64,000 nt of DNA from Cydia pomonella. Taxonomy: Eukaryota > Arthropoda > Insecta > Lepidoptera > Tortricidae. The notes beneath the pieces are model-generated. The model did no database searches. It worked only from the letters and a program-made list of their open reading frames with translations, and had not been told where the DNA came from. Positions 22,901-34,229 of the stretch are shown here, in pieces (position 1 is the stretch's first letter; each line of letters opens with the position of its first letter). A program made the translations under genes and the position numbers. Location of the stretch: positions 18,462,550 to 18,526,549 of the forward strand of contig NC_084707.1 in NCBI RefSeq assembly GCF_033807575.1, written 5' to 3'.

Positions 22901-25642
22901 AGCTGGTAGAATGTGTACACAAATTTGTATATAGTCTTAGAAGGTTATGGTACCTGCTGGTTGCTATGTCCTGGACTTGTGCTAATTAGGTACCGCATCT
23001 GTGGCTCTACCTGACTCACTTGACAAGTGGTTATGAAGAGTAGCCACCACACATAGAAGCTCCCTTCCATGTTAAGTACTTTACCAACATCCACGCCACT
23101 GGGAGCCAAATTATTGTTTTTTATTTTATTTTGGTATGTACAGGTCATAAACATAAATACAACGGAAATGAACTGTTCTTATATATTATCTTATATTGGA
23201 GCATCCATAAGTGGTGACTGACGTATTTGTAATACACCCTCTAGTAAGGAAGTGATCTGTAGGTAAAACTAAACCTGCATAATATTTTAAAAGGAATTAA
23301 CTTACCAGAGGAGTGTCTTCCTCACTCTCCTCCTCAGGAGGCAGCTCCGACAGAGGCTCATCCTTGAACTGGGACAGGGAATAGTCGCAAGATGAGGCAG
23401 TTGTGTTGTTGACAGCACCAGCATCATACCCATCATCACTTTCTTGCTCTTCTTTAACCTCACTTTTTAATTCTGGTTCATCCAACTATTAAAAGAACAC
23501 AAAAATAAAATTTGGAGATTATCTGGTGAATTGGGAAAGTATGGTTGGCAAGATAGTAAAGTAAGCTGTGATTAGAGCACAGGGGTCAGTAACCTAAGGC
23601 TCGAGAACCGCATGCAGCTCTTTAAACCTGCAATTGCAACACTTACGAGCTTTGAATTAAACTATAGTAGCTCTCTAAGATTCCCAAAGCTAATGATTTG
23701 CACTGCGGTTGGCTCTTCAAAAGTTTGCAGACCCCTGAACTAGCAACAAACAATATCTTATACCTGCATTGGCTCAATCTTCAATGGATCTTCAGTCTCA
23801 GGTTCAGACTTAATTTTTTCATGTTTCTCACTGCTACTCTTTTTATCTTTGCTAGAACTAAGAAGAAAATGCACCGTTACTGCGTGAGACATAGATTTTA
23901 ACTAAATTTGTGACAATTATGACGAATTATCAATAAGTACCTAAATTCTATTTCTTCTAACCATTTTAACACTTTTAATTTGGTCATTAATTTTGTCATG
24001 TTGTTGTTGATAAGTATTAATATGAATATTATATTCTAGTATCTGGAAATTTATTTAACAAGTTGACATTTGACATATACTGTCATAGTGATGCTATAGG
24101 TAACACATAGGTAATGTATACCAAGATAAATTAATTAAAAAAAAAGTTATTTTAATAAAGAGGACTTTTATTGTCCAGATGCTGGCAAATAGGTTGTAAT
24201 AATCTGTATCAACTACATTTTTCATTTCATTATCAAGCCCATCACAGATATCTTATAGCATAGCTTAGCACCACACATGCCAACAATTCCAAAATATATA
24301 TTGCTATCTGTCCAGCACCTGCATTGTGAGAGAGGCAAAATATACCACAATATTAGATGCCTTGCTTTAAGATATCGTAAGATACCAAAATACATATTAT
24401 AGCTATGTATGTGGACCCTGTCAAATGGTACATAAAATATATCCTAAGATGCCTTGCTACAAGATATGTTATGGTATATTATCGCTCCATCTGTGACGGA
24501 CTTTATTTCATACAAATATATGATAGAAATAAGATGATATAATTATTGTACAACTAACCTATGCTTGTCTTTATCTTTACTGCTGCGATGTTTGTCTTTA
24601 TCGCTGCGGTGTTTGTCTTTGTCACTTCTGTGTCGGTCCTTTTCTCGGTCACGATCTTTGTCCCTTGACTTGTGCTCCTTATCTTTTGATGAAGATGAGC
24701 TCTTGTGCTCCCGGTCCTTGTCTTTAGATGAGGATGATGATTTCTTTTCACCATTGCTGGTGCTGCTCTTGTGCTTATCTTTATCCCGATCACTCCTGTC
24801 CTTGTCGCTCCTGTCTTTATCCCTATGTTTGTCCTTATCACCGCGGTGTTTATCCTTGTCACTGCGTTCTCTGTCCTTGTCTTTACGGTCCTTGTCACTG
24901 CGTTCTTTATCTTTTTCACTGCGATCTTTATGCTCTTTTTCACTGCGATCTTTGTGCTCTTTATCACTTCGGTCCTTGTCTTTGCTTGAGGACTTATGGG
25001 AGCTACTGTGGCTCTTACTGCTGGAGTGCTTTTCTTTATCTTTGTCTCTATAAATTAAAAAATCAATGATAATGATTTTTCCCACGTAGGTATAGAACAC
25101 AGCATGTTACGAACTTTCTAGAAAACTAACCTGCTTGAACTGCTGCTGTGCTTGGAGCTCTTGTGGTCGCGGTCCTTGTCGCGATGCTTGTCCTTGCTCG
25201 ATGACTTGTGGCTGCTTTTGTGCTTCTCAGAACTACTATATCCGTTGTGGATACCGTTCACGTGTTCAGTTTTATTACCATTTACTTTTCCCTGCGAATC
25301 AAATAAGCGAATTCCTTGACATGTATACTAAAGCACTTAAAAACAGGAAAACTAAATTCTTATGTCTTAAATTAAAACAAGAGTTCCTATTAATGATAAG
25401 TATAATAATTTTTTTCAGTAAATTTTATAAACCGACGCCTCGCTCTTCGGGGACTTAGTCGTTGACGCCATATTGGGACTTAGAAAATTTTGCTTCACGG
25501 GTCGTGTCCACCAGTAAATAAGATATTCTACGGCATAGTAGGCAACAATAACTTAACAAAATGATCTAGATTAATAATTAGAAATGATTTGAATACTTAC
25601 TGACTCACAATCATTGTCGCTAACTGGGTTTTCGACACTCAT
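16941..25642 (-). CDS. TOP1: DNA topoisomerase I (type IB), nuclear
   Basis: Relaxes supercoils by single-strand nicking through a 3'-phosphotyrosine. Ten exons, all phases agree: 25601-25642, 25131-25291, 24559-25047, 23764-23857, 23306-23485, 22661-22760, 22127-22280, 19397-20694, 18955-19231, 16941-17043; 965 residues. The N-terminal third is a disordered, highly charged K/D/R/S-rich domain (24559-25047 is almost entirely SDKDKHR-like). The core starts at WKWWEEEKKDDGTKWKF and includes GRGEHPKMGMLKRR. Catalytic residues sit in LALRAGNEK, FLGKDSIRYYNEV, FRTYNASITLQNQ and LCNHQR. A coiled-coil linker (MEALKEKIQVKRDQVDEAEQ onward) precedes the active-site tyrosine, about residue 923, in SKLNYLDPRISVAW. 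The C-terminus is DKFRWAIDMAGPEYIF. The length is normal for insects. Confidence 0.97.
17463..17703 (+). pseudogene. LINE ORF2 C-terminal fragment in TOP1 intron 9
   Basis: NNAFRALMGLPRYCSASGMF, then RAASLVRRVRASSNSVLAMI and a stop resembles the extreme C-terminal domain of several arthropod non-LTR retrotransposon polyproteins (pattern GLPR-CSAS-MF, CASLVRRVR-S-NS). It is GC-rich against an AT-rich intron and truncated at both ends. The antisense frame over the same bases is a shadow. Confidence 0.6.
18581..18940. mobile_element. 360-bp MITE with ~55-bp terminal inverted repeats beside a TOP1 splice donor
   Basis: The left end 'tataccgggtgtggcccgta' continues 'acaggagcaaaaaatt' up to 'ctgtactcct'. 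The right end is its reverse complement with a few changes ('tgttacaggctacacccggt'). TA or TATA is repeated at both edges, as expected for a TA-targeting (mariner-like) MITE. It ends 14 bp downstream of the TOP1 exon 9 donor (18954). Confidence 0.8.
20710..21689. other. TOP1 intron sequence, nothing recognised
   Basis: Intron between TOP1 exons 7 and 8, AT-rich. It contains a short perfect palindrome at about 21459-21488 with arms 'ataagccactgc' and 'gcagtggcttat', and no coding frame. Confidence 0.5.
21690..21918 (+). repeat. Dispersed repeat with internal hairpin, copy 2
   Basis: Same family as 3571-3774 and 36662-36894, starting 'caatagtacattacgataca' and ending 'agcaccatatgtactgta'. The inverted 'acagtacatatgg' / 'ccatatgtactgt' pair is present. 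Lies in a TOP1 intron. Confidence 0.8.
23580..23737. mobile_element. Short hAT-like MITE in TOP1 intron
   Basis: 158 bp bounded by CAGGGGTC and GACCCCTG, typical hAT-type ends, with inner matches 'aaggctcgagaaccgcatgc' and 'gcactgcggttggctcttca'. An 8-bp target duplication is not clear; the flanks 'ttagagca' and 'aactagca' match at only half their positions. An old copy. Confidence 0.6.
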
Positions 25643-25934
25643 TTTGCCTACGTATACTCAACGTTGGCCCGAATAATGAGAGAGATTACATGAGAAGTGT
25701 GGCCGAGCCAACAGACAGCGCAAATTCTAAGTGTGGTGAAATGACGAATACGCATGCGCCCCAGCCGGTCAGTGAACAAGCGAGTGCAACTTCAGGTGAA
25801 TGACTTCTTAGGCTCATATTTTATACTGGCAACAATTTTAGTCAAGTTGACAGCCAAGGTGCTTATAAACGGACTGGAGGTTGAACGAAACTTTTGAAGT
25901 ACCAATTACATTTACACTTTATCGAGCCTGAAAC
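25643..25934. promoter_or_regulatory. TOP1 upstream region
   Basis: Sequence 5' of the TOP1 ATG, expected to hold its 5' UTR and promoter. I see no TATA box close to the start. Content is more GC-rich than the introns until about 25800, then grades into MITE copies. Confidence 0.35.
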
Positions 25935-26065
25935 CGGGGCCTATCGCGAAAACCGAAATTCGCAAATTGCGGGGATCTTGCTCTTTTACTCTCACTAAGA
26001 CGTAATTAGAGTGGCATTGAAAAATAATCGCAATTGACGAACTTCGATTTTCGCGGTTATAGCCC
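25935..26065. mobile_element. ~130-bp MITE (gcgaaaaccgaaattcgcaa family), copy 2
   Basis: 'ggggcctatcgcgaaaaccg' at the left and 'cgattttcgcggttatagcc' at the right are near reverse complements. Interior 'ctcttttactctcactaaga' matches copies 1 and 3. Confidence 0.8.
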
Positions 26066-26340
26066 ATTTCGGGCCCGAGAAATGATATTTTTTCGGTTTC
26101 ACCAAATGTGAGCACATCGTTTACAATATATAATGTTAAAAAATGGTTCATATGCAAAAATATCAAACGTTGAACATTTTTGGCAATTAGCCTCCTAAGT
26201 CCCAGTCATTTTTGAATTTTGAACCTTTTATTCCATTGCAGTTCATAATACGATTTGAATTTGTCCTTATATAAGGACATCGGGACTTAGGAGGTCAGAG
26301 ACAAAGTATTTTTTACATTTCAAATATTGTTAACGAAATG

Positions 26341-26456
26341 GACAACCGAAATTCACAAATCGCGAGGATCTTTCTCTTTTACTCTCACTTAGAGGTCATT
26401 AGATTGAAAGAGAAAAATGCCCGCAATTGACGAACTTCGATTATCGCGGTTATAGC
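26341..26456. mobile_element. MITE (gcgaaaaccgaaattcgcaa family), copy 3
   Basis: A diverged copy 276 bp after copy 2 in the same orientation: 'acaaccgaaattcacaaatc' to 'cgattatcgcggttatagcc'. The left terminus has lost part of the repeat. Confidence 0.75.
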
Positions 26457-26722
26457 CGTTTTCGTAATTGGTGCTAAAATGTAATTGGCGCTTGAGAGAA
26501 ATGTTTTTTCCCTTTCTACAGTAGTATTCTATAGCCATATCCGTCAGTAGAAAAAAGCGGCAAATTTATAAAATGTAGGGGCGAAGGGTCCTTATGAAAT
26601 GACAAAAATCGCGAAATGTCCCATAGAAAATTTTAAATTCGCGCCTTTTTCTACTGTCTAACTTGTTTGACCGGCTATATTGAAATTGTTATAAGGTTTT
26701 TAACCATGGTTTAACACTATAC

Positions 26723-27071
26723 AGGGCGTCCCAAGACTATGGGACATCAAGGGAAAGTACCTTAAATATCGTAGATAGGATATTTTGCTGAAAGAAGACT
26801 TTATTTTATTTTAAAAAGTAAGTAATATTGCATTCAAAGAATTTAAAAAAAAAATTTGAAAATTGCTTACTTTTTCTGGGAATTAAACCGAATCTTGAAA
26901 TTTTAATCAAAAATTTTACTCTATTCATTTTTTTTGCGATATCATATTTCTGAGATGACTTATTTTTATGCATTCTTTCGATTCTATGTCTTATATTTAA
27001 TGTCAATTTCTGCCAACCTTAATAATTGCTCGTAGCAATGCTGGGCCGAACTATGCCGAGAACGCCCGAAC
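26723..27071. mobile_element. Fragments of unclassified dispersed repeats
   Basis: 26723 onwards, 'acagggcgtcccaagactat' and 'gggacatcaagggaaagtac', looks like the edge of a common insect transposon (acagggtgtccca type). At 27015-27071 lies the second copy of the segment starting 'ccaaccttaataattgctcg' that also borders the WRNIP1 exon relic at 11664. I cannot delimit either element. Confidence 0.4.
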
Positions 27072-27580
27072 GATGCAGTTTCTCCACTCCAGCTTCACGC
27101 AATTGGGTACTTGACACATGTTGAATATTATAACAAAATTTAGCTAAATGGATAGAAAATGAGCCATCCATTATAAAAAAGTGGAATTTAAAAAATTATA
27201 TTGAGATTATAAAAAAATACAAGGCTCCAAACCCTCAAAATATTTTTTTATTGTCTTTTAAAACTAGAAATGAAAATGGTACCATTCGATTCCTTACATT
27301 TTTTTGAAAAATTAAATGTATGACAACTATACATATAAACGCAATATTTCAGGGTCAAAATGGCAATTTCCTTGATCTTCCATACATTTAGGACAGACTT
27401 ATATAATGTGACGTCACACCACCTTATCATTTTGTTAGAGGCGTTTCAATCGTCGAGTGCGTCAGAGTTTAACTCTCATTTCTGACCTTTGTGTTGCTTA
27501 AATGCCATGAGTCCTATATAGACATTTGATCCTCAGGAAAATTAAGATCGTTTGACATTATTTACAAAAAACTGTCAAGT

Positions 27581-27665
27581 AGCCAATTGACGAACTTCGA
27601 TTTTCGCGGGGCGAAAAGAAAGATCCCCGCAATTTGCGAAAATCGGTTTTCGCGGTAGGCCCCCT
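27581..27665. mobile_element. Internally deleted MITE (gcgaaaaccgaaattcgcaa family), copy 4
   Basis: 'caattgacgaacttcgattt' and 'tcgcggggcgaaaagaaaga' run directly into 'tccccgcaatttgcgaaaat' and 'cggttttcgcggtaggcccc', so the two termini are almost fused. It is inverted relative to copies 1-3. Confidence 0.7.
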
Positions 27666-27853
27666 GATTTCGATAAGTGTTGTTGTAATATGGGAAAGGC
27701 GGCTGTAAGCTAATCGTAGGTGGCGCCACTAGAGTTTGAGACAACTCGACCAACTCGTTGTATGAAATTTATAACTTAAAAAAAATATTTATATAACTTT
27801 TGTTATATAACATTGGTTAATGTTTAATAAAACTTCATAATTAAACTCTCTGT

Positions 27854-29242
27854 TAGGGATTGCAATCCGGTCCGGCGGATCCGGTAATCCGGCCGGATCC
27901 GGCACTTTTCAGGAGCTACCGGATCCGGTAAAAATCACCGGATCCGGTCAAATAAAAAAAAACGCCTAAATACAGCACGCACAGTGCGGTTTAGATGAGG
28001 AAAAGGCGACGGATGAGAGGTATGAACTTGAACAGAGCATAAAACGAATGAAAACGTTTAAATTTAGTTAAATAAAAATATATTTATTATGACGATGACT
28101 GGGAACAGAAGTTGCCTTTCATGTTGGTGGCACGATACGACGATTACATAAATACTGTAATAGAAGGAAATATTAAACGATGGAGATGCCATGGAAGGCA
28201 TTTGTAATTTATGCTAAAGAGAAGAAAAGAGTGTCATAATGTTGTGATAGGAGATTAAAAGTAAACAAATGAGCAGGATTAAGTCGGCAGTACTCAACCG
28301 ACTAGAGCTGGGCTAATCAATATGTGTTACATGTGTGAATGAATATAAGATTGTAAGTTTGTATTGAAAATGAATGTATGAAATGAAATGATAACATTGA
28401 TAATCTTTAGTTTACTTCGAGTTTATATATATATATGATAAAATATTGTTTATTTTCTATTCAAATTTGAGAGAGAATCTTTTGTATTTACAATTTCATC
28501 CAATCTTATGCAATTTCCTTAATGGTACATGCTACTCTACGTCTAGCCAATTCTTTATTTGATCCATGTAACTTTTCTTAAGGAGTCCCTTTCCGCGATG
28601 GATTTCAATTCTACACTCTATTATTTTTCACATGAGATCGTCGTGTTGTGTAAGTCGTGTTCCATTCCCTAAAATTTGACCAATATACTTTTCTGTAAAT
28701 AAAAAAAAGGTATTTTTTTTAAATCATACAGACTACTACTTTCTTGGGCAAAAAATGAGGGAAAATTTAATATCATTTTGGTTAATAGTAAAATATCTTA
28801 TTTTCTTACTAGAATGGATGTCAACGTTACAAAGAATTCAATCAAGGAACAGTTACGAAAACTTGTCATTTCAAATAGTTCCAATTCCCACCCCACGTCC
28901 CATTACCGGGCTTTGGAAACTAATCAAATTTATAATTGTAAACGAAAATTTGAGCACTTGTGAATGGTTATATATAATAAATGACCGATTTCATATTTGG
29001 GTTTTTAAGTGATATTGACAAGGTCACACTTTTTACTACTAAGGGTTATTTTATTGTTAAGAAGTTATTTATTAACTTCAAATTATAGATTTAGGAATAC
29101 GTATTACGCAAAAAACTAGAAAAATATGTCATTTAATTAATTTTGATATCCCTATACCAAACCGGATCCGGTCCGGCCGGATTATGGCCAAAATCCAGCC
29201 GGATCCGGCCGGATTGAAAATCAATCCGGTTTGCAATCCCTA
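27854..29242. mobile_element. Non-autonomous hAT-type transposon, 1389 bp
   Basis: Terminal inverted repeats begin TAGGGATTGCAATCCGG (left) and the complement of CCGGTTTGCAATCCCTA (right). The flanks are CTCTCTGT (27846-27853) and CTCTCTGC (29243-29250), an 8-bp target duplication with one change, as for hAT. Both subterminal zones are packed with CCGGATCCGG-type motifs, while the interior is AT-rich. No transposase similarity is visible in any frame; short frames near 28755-29012 look random. Confidence 0.85.
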
Positions 29243-29316
29243 CTCTCTGCATAAGTATTAAACTTTGTATCTGAGGCCGAGAAACTGTCGGATAAAGTTT
29301 TGAAGCCATTTAAATA

Positions 29317-29843
29317 AAAAAGCGGCCAAGTGCGAGTCGGACTCGCCCATGAAGGGTTCCGTACCATTTATGAAATATTAAAAAAACTACTTACTAGATT
29401 TCGTTCAAACAAATTTTCGGTGAAAATTTGCATGGCTATCATATATATTTTTTAGTTTTATCAGTCTGTTATTTTAGAAGTTACAGGGGGGAACACATTT
29501 TACGACTTTGGAAGTGTCTCTCGCGCAAACTATTCAGTTTAGGAAAAAATGTTATTAGAAACCGCAATATCATTTTTGAAGACCTATCCATAGATACCCC
29601 ACACGTATGTATTTTTCAATTTCAGTTCTAAGTATGGGGAACCCCCAAAATTTATTGTTTTTTTTCTATTTTTGTGTAAAAATCTTAATGCGGTTCATAG
29701 AACACATAGTCTACTTACCAAGTTTGAACAGTATAATTCTTAGTTTCTAAAAAAAGTGGCTGTGACATAAACGGATGGACAGACGGACATGACGAATCTA
29801 TAAGGGTTCCGTTTTTTGCCATTTTGCTACGGAACCCTAAAAA
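29317..29843 (+). mobile_element. Dispersed repeat (cggccaagtgcgagtcggac ... ctacggaaccctaaaa), copy 1
   Basis: It starts 'agcggccaagtgcgagtcgg' then 'actcgcccatgaagggttcc', and ends with 'acggacatgacgaatctata', 'agggttccgt' and 'tgctacggaaccctaaaa'. The GGGTTCCG at one end and CGGAACCC at the other form an inverted pair. This is a very common kind of repeat in Lepidoptera. Further copies: 30002-31297, 55260-55400 and 58289-58470. Confidence 0.8.
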
Positions 29844-30001
29844 GTTTTGTTTTGACAGGAGCATGTAGGATATTTTCATGTACCTAGGTAATAGTCGTCT
29901 GTTTAACGCAATAAAATTGATCCTCATGAAAATATGGACATCTGACTGTAACATAGTTAAAAGCACTTTTACGGGAACGCAAGGCAACCGTAAAAGGAAA
30001 T

Positions 30002-31297
30002 AAAAACCGGCCAAGAGCATGTCGGGCCATGCTCAGAGTAGGGTTCCGTAGTTACTCTTCCGTCACAATAAGCTAAACTGGAGCTTAAAGTATGGTAGAT
30101 TGTTAACCAAGGGATGAACTGCGGGTGTACGTCTTTTTATTATGAAGGGGAAACTTTTTGCGATAACTCAAAAACAGTTAAACCGATCATATCCGCTATA
30201 GTTTTCATTTAATGTTTTTCTTAAGCTCCACTTCCAAGAATTTTTTCATATTTTTTGGACCTATGGTTCAAAAGTTAAAGGGGGGGGGGGGGACACATTT
30301 TTTTCTTTCGGAGCAATTATCTCCAAATATATTCACTTTATTAAGAAATGTTTGTTGAAGACCCCTATTAGTTTTGAAAGACCTTTCCAACGATATCCCA
30401 TACTGTAGGGTTGAAGCAAAAAATAATGTTCACCCCCACTTTACGTGTAGGGGAGGTACCCTAAAAAAATTAAATTTTTAGATTTTATTGTACGACTTTG
30501 TCGGCTTTATTGATTTATATCCTTGAAAACTCCTTATAATTCATCCAATTATGACAATATTTGCAAAAAACATCACCTTATCCCAGTACATAAACGTCGA
30601 CAGATTGCAGATATTACTTATATACTTAATATTTTAAATGGTAACATTGATTGTCCTGAATTGCTCGCTAAGCTCTCCTTCAATACTCCATCTAGGTCTA
30701 AAAGATACTTCCCTCCCCTCTCAATTCCTTTTTCATCGCGTAAAAACAGAAAGAATAGCTTTCTACTACGAGCTGGTAAAAGTCTAAATGAACTAACGAA
30801 GGAGCGGGATATAGACGTTTTTAATAGCAACATCACAACTATAAGACGGATTCTAACAGACAAATTACTTGAGTGAGAGAGTCGTATGCCTTGGCATTGG
30901 CATATTATTGTATCGATTAACGTATTAATTTTACTAATAAGTTTTGGTTGCTTTGTTCAGTATATAATATAATAAGTATTAATATTTAAAAATATTAGTG
31001 GTAACACGTAAAAAAAAAAGAAAAAAAATCTAGCGCTAACCAATCCTCTATCTACCTGTTATCTGTTAACCTGTTGCTGCCGGTGGGAACCTATGATTGG
31101 CTCTTTGTTATTTATATATATAACTACTGTGCAATTTATAGCTGTTGGTTCTCCGAACAATAAATAAATAAATATATCCATGCCAAATTTCAGCTTTCTA
31201 GCACTAACGACCACGGAGCAAAGCGTCGGACAGACAGACAGACAGACGGACATGGCGAAACTATAAGGGTTCCTAGTTGACTACGGAACCCTAAAAA
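30002..31297 (+). mobile_element. Dispersed repeat of the same family, copy 2, split by a LINE
   Basis: The left part, 30002-30522, starts 'aaaaaccggccaagagcatg' and includes a run of 14 G at about 30280. The right part, 31173-31297, has 'ccaaatttcagctttctagc', a tract of 'gacagacagacagac', and ends 'gactacggaaccctaaaa'. The intervening 30523-31172 is a retrotransposon insertion flanked by a target duplication. Confidence 0.8.
30523..31172 (+). mobile_element. 5'-truncated non-LTR retrotransposon with 7-bp target duplication
   Basis: A 650-bp insertion flanked by TATATCC on both sides (30516-30522 and 31173-31179). An open frame to 30876 gives the C-terminal tail of a LINE reverse transcriptase: RRQIADITYILNILNGNIDC, PELLAKLSFNTPSRSKRYFP, then a DIDVFN-like end. 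The 3' end is a short (aaat)n microsatellite, as in CR1/jockey-like elements that end in simple repeats. Nested in copy 2 of the dispersed repeat, so younger than it. Confidence 0.8.
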
Positions 31298-32695
31298 AGA
31301 CCTCATAGATAGGTTAAGTATATTTGGCTATGTACTGTTTTCACTCGAAAATATTATCCTTAGAATATGAAGGAAAATGTACAATATCAACAAGTTAATA
31401 TTTTACGACCAAAATAATAATTTTCAATTGAATCCAGCATTAAATGTCGATTATGAGGCACCAACAGAATTCGCCTGTGATGTAAATTCTTACAGAGATA
31501 TCAATGCAGATTCAAAGTTCCCACCTCTGATCATGTCTAATATTAAAAACTATTTAGACCGGTACATAAATATCTCATTAAATTAATACAAAACTTATTC
31601 GATTGTGGTAACTCACATTTCCATTATGATAATTTATTTATTCAAAGAAAAAAGGCGGGGCCAAACTAATGTCATGTCACACACTCTAGTGGCGCCACCT
31701 AGTAGCAAAGTTTGGCAGCCGCCTTCCCCATTGGCTTTTGGAGCAATGCTGAGCCGAAAGAAAGGGATGAGTATAGTTTTCCTGGTTCTTGCTGACTGTC
31801 AATTTTGTGTTTGCCAGACTAACTTATGACTTTGTTTCGACAGACGCTTTAAATTGTTATGATATATTTCAATGGGTTGAATTGTATCCCATTCCTCAAA
31901 TTATTCGGTCTTTGCTAATTTTACCTACAACTAACTTTGTCAAATAAGTATCGAATGAAATGGCCACGCCATACGGCTTCGAGTAATAAATTTAAACGAG
32001 GTATCAATTCATATAATAAAATAGTAGGTCAGTTAACTGGTCACATATAAATAAAGTTTTGTTCAGATCAATGATGCACTTGTAAAAATTAGTTTTAATA
32101 CAATACCACTGACATATATTTAAGGACGGGCCTTAAGGGCACTAAGAATGGTGCTAGTTCAGTGGCGGCTAATCACAGAATTCGAGCCAATAGTGCAGTC
32201 TAATGCCACAACGCGATTGCTTGATGAGTTCGCATCACGCGCGCAATTGGTTGCAACTAGTTGCGTTAGACTGCAGAACATACTGACCCCATTCCTATTG
32301 TCCGTAAGGTCCATCTTTAGATATGTCAATGTACAATAGTCAATACATATTTTCCAATCATATCTAAGCAATCAATGTTGTAATAGCTTTAAATTTACCA
32401 ATTTCTGACATATTTTAGGTAGTGGAGAAGCTTACTTTTTTTTAACAATAAAAAATATCATATTAAAGTTACCTCACGCCAGGCAATGATGATTTTAGTA
32501 GCACCACATACCTGATATCACCATGTTTTGATTGTTAAATAATCAATAACTAGAAAATTCATATTTTGCTTATTCATGATACCTATTTTATATTAACTCA
32601 GATTAGGTAGGCATTTTCAAAAAATCTAATGTTATGACATATAGATTATATGACAAATCATTACAATACCGAAGTAGGTCAATGCATCACTTTTA
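31298..32695. other. Intergenic region downstream of RNMT
   Basis: AT-rich, no recognised gene. A repeat-like zone at 32140-32300 contains the inverted pair 'gcagtctaa' and 'ttagactgc'. The small frame at 31377-31586 has no recognisable similarity. Confidence 0.5.
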
Positions 32696-34229
32696 TCATT
32701 TACTTTTTGATTGATCTGCTGAACTTTTGCTATACACTGGTTTTCCATTGGCGTCCCAAGTACTCTTCAGTTTTTTGAATGCAAACGCCATGTAGATAGC
32801 TGTAACAAACAAAGAATATATAAGATGCCCTTTATCTCAGTAATGATCCTTTAAGTTATTAATACTATTTCCATTTATCTAGATTCAATTGTATTACTAG
32901 TTTGCTTGGCTAAGAAATAGACAATCAACTAGGTATACATTACATAGCTAATGAATTATCAGACTGGCAGCTCATTAGACTAAGACCATGGTAACACTAC
33001 ATGCGATTTTTATAGCACAGACATGCAAGTGTTATTGATAGGCCATAATTTCATAGAAGTGTGGCATTTTAAATAATACTTGCATGTCTGTGGTATAAAA
33101 ATCGCTGCAGAGTTATCTTGGTCTGGCTCTACTCACTTGCAGCTTCCCATTCCCTCTGGCTCATAGTCCCAATTCTATCTCTATCAGACTTCTTCTCCAT
33201 TTGTTCCCAATGTTCTTTAGCATGTGTATAATCAGTCTCTTCTCCAATAAGCTGCTTGCCGGGTGGAGCAGGATAACTTTCAAAACACATGATTCTATTC
33301 AACAGTGTTTTATATTTTTCACAATGGTCTTTATAAAAATCTGCAAGCCCAGCACTGTAAACAAGTTCTAAGCCATACTCTGCGGCAAGTTTAACAAATA
33401 ATTGGAAATTAACCAGAAACTCCGGACAGTCTACTACTCCTTCTAAATGGAAGTCATATTTGGCTCCGAATAATGGATAGCCTTCCTTCGGGTCAAACAG
33501 CAGTTTAATATTGTAGATTTTGTTTCCAAAAGCTCCATCAGGTGATTTCTGTGCTCTTGACACTATTTCATAAGCATTAGGAATAGTTCCAAAAAAATAA
33601 CCATCAGGTTTCAAACACTCAGATATGTTAGTCAGCATTCTACGAGCTTGAGCTAAACTCTCAAAACTATAATGTAGTCCAAATTGACAGCTGACAACAT
33701 CAAAACTGATTGATGGGTCACGGTACTTGTCCCTCAGAGTATCTTTGGTGCAGTCTGCAGCAATGAACTCCGCGGCAAAGAGCCGCCCACAGCGGCGCCG
33801 CAGGTCTTCGTAGCGTGTCTGGCACTGTTGCACTGAAACCTCCGCGATGTCTGCAAAAACTGCACGTTCTACTCTAGCTTTCTGCCATTTACTTAAATCA
33901 CCACCTTTACCACAGCAAATGTCGAGAACTCTTAATGGTCTTCCATAATCTTTTTCCCGTATTTTATCAGTATATTCTTGAATAAGAACGCTTTTCACCC
34001 AATTGTTAAAGTTTCTCAAGTAAAATATAGGAGAGTTAAACCTTTCCTTCAGTCCCTTCTCTTCGAGGTGATTGTAATGTGCCGCCACGACTGAAGCATG
34101 CTCCTCGCCCTGAGGCAGAGAAGCCGGTGGCGCTGTTCCAATGTTTTCAGAATTATCACCGTCGCCGGCATGATCTTTCAAATCATTTCTGGCTGCAAGT
34201 TCAGCACCATCATCAACTATACTGGTCAT
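32696..34229 (-). CDS. RNMT: mRNA cap guanine-N7 methyltransferase
   Basis: Nuclear enzyme that methylates the cap guanine at N7 using S-adenosylmethionine. Two exons: 33137-34229 and 32696-32799; 398 residues. The acidic N-terminal extension (1-50) is divergent. The catalytic domain begins HYNHLEEKGLKERFNSPIFY. SAM motif I is VLDICCGKGGDLSKW at 101-115, followed by FADIAE and DVVSCQFGLHYSFES, then SECLKPDGYFFGTIPN. The C-terminus crosses the intron as SQREWEAATIYMAFAFKKLK, matching the vertebrate ending, with a 24-residue hydrophilic tail. The junction residue is Thr (A plus CT). The single intron contains a hairpin MITE. The ATG at 34229 is the first in frame. Confidence 0.97.
32980..33126. 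mobile_element. Hairpin MITE in the RNMT intron
   Basis: The inner arms 'gcgatttttatagcacagac' plus 'atgcaagt' and 'acttgcatgtctgtggtata' plus 'aaaatcgc' pair almost perfectly. The outer arms 'agaccatggtaac' and 'gttatcttggtct' extend them. The right edge is about 10 bp from the RNMT exon 1 donor at 33136. Confidence 0.75.

Noticed and set aside
24565..25053. 162-codon Leu/Ser/Arg-rich frame on the plus strand
   Set aside because: Antisense shadow of the K/D/R/S-rich exon of TOP1; composition follows from the complementary codons.
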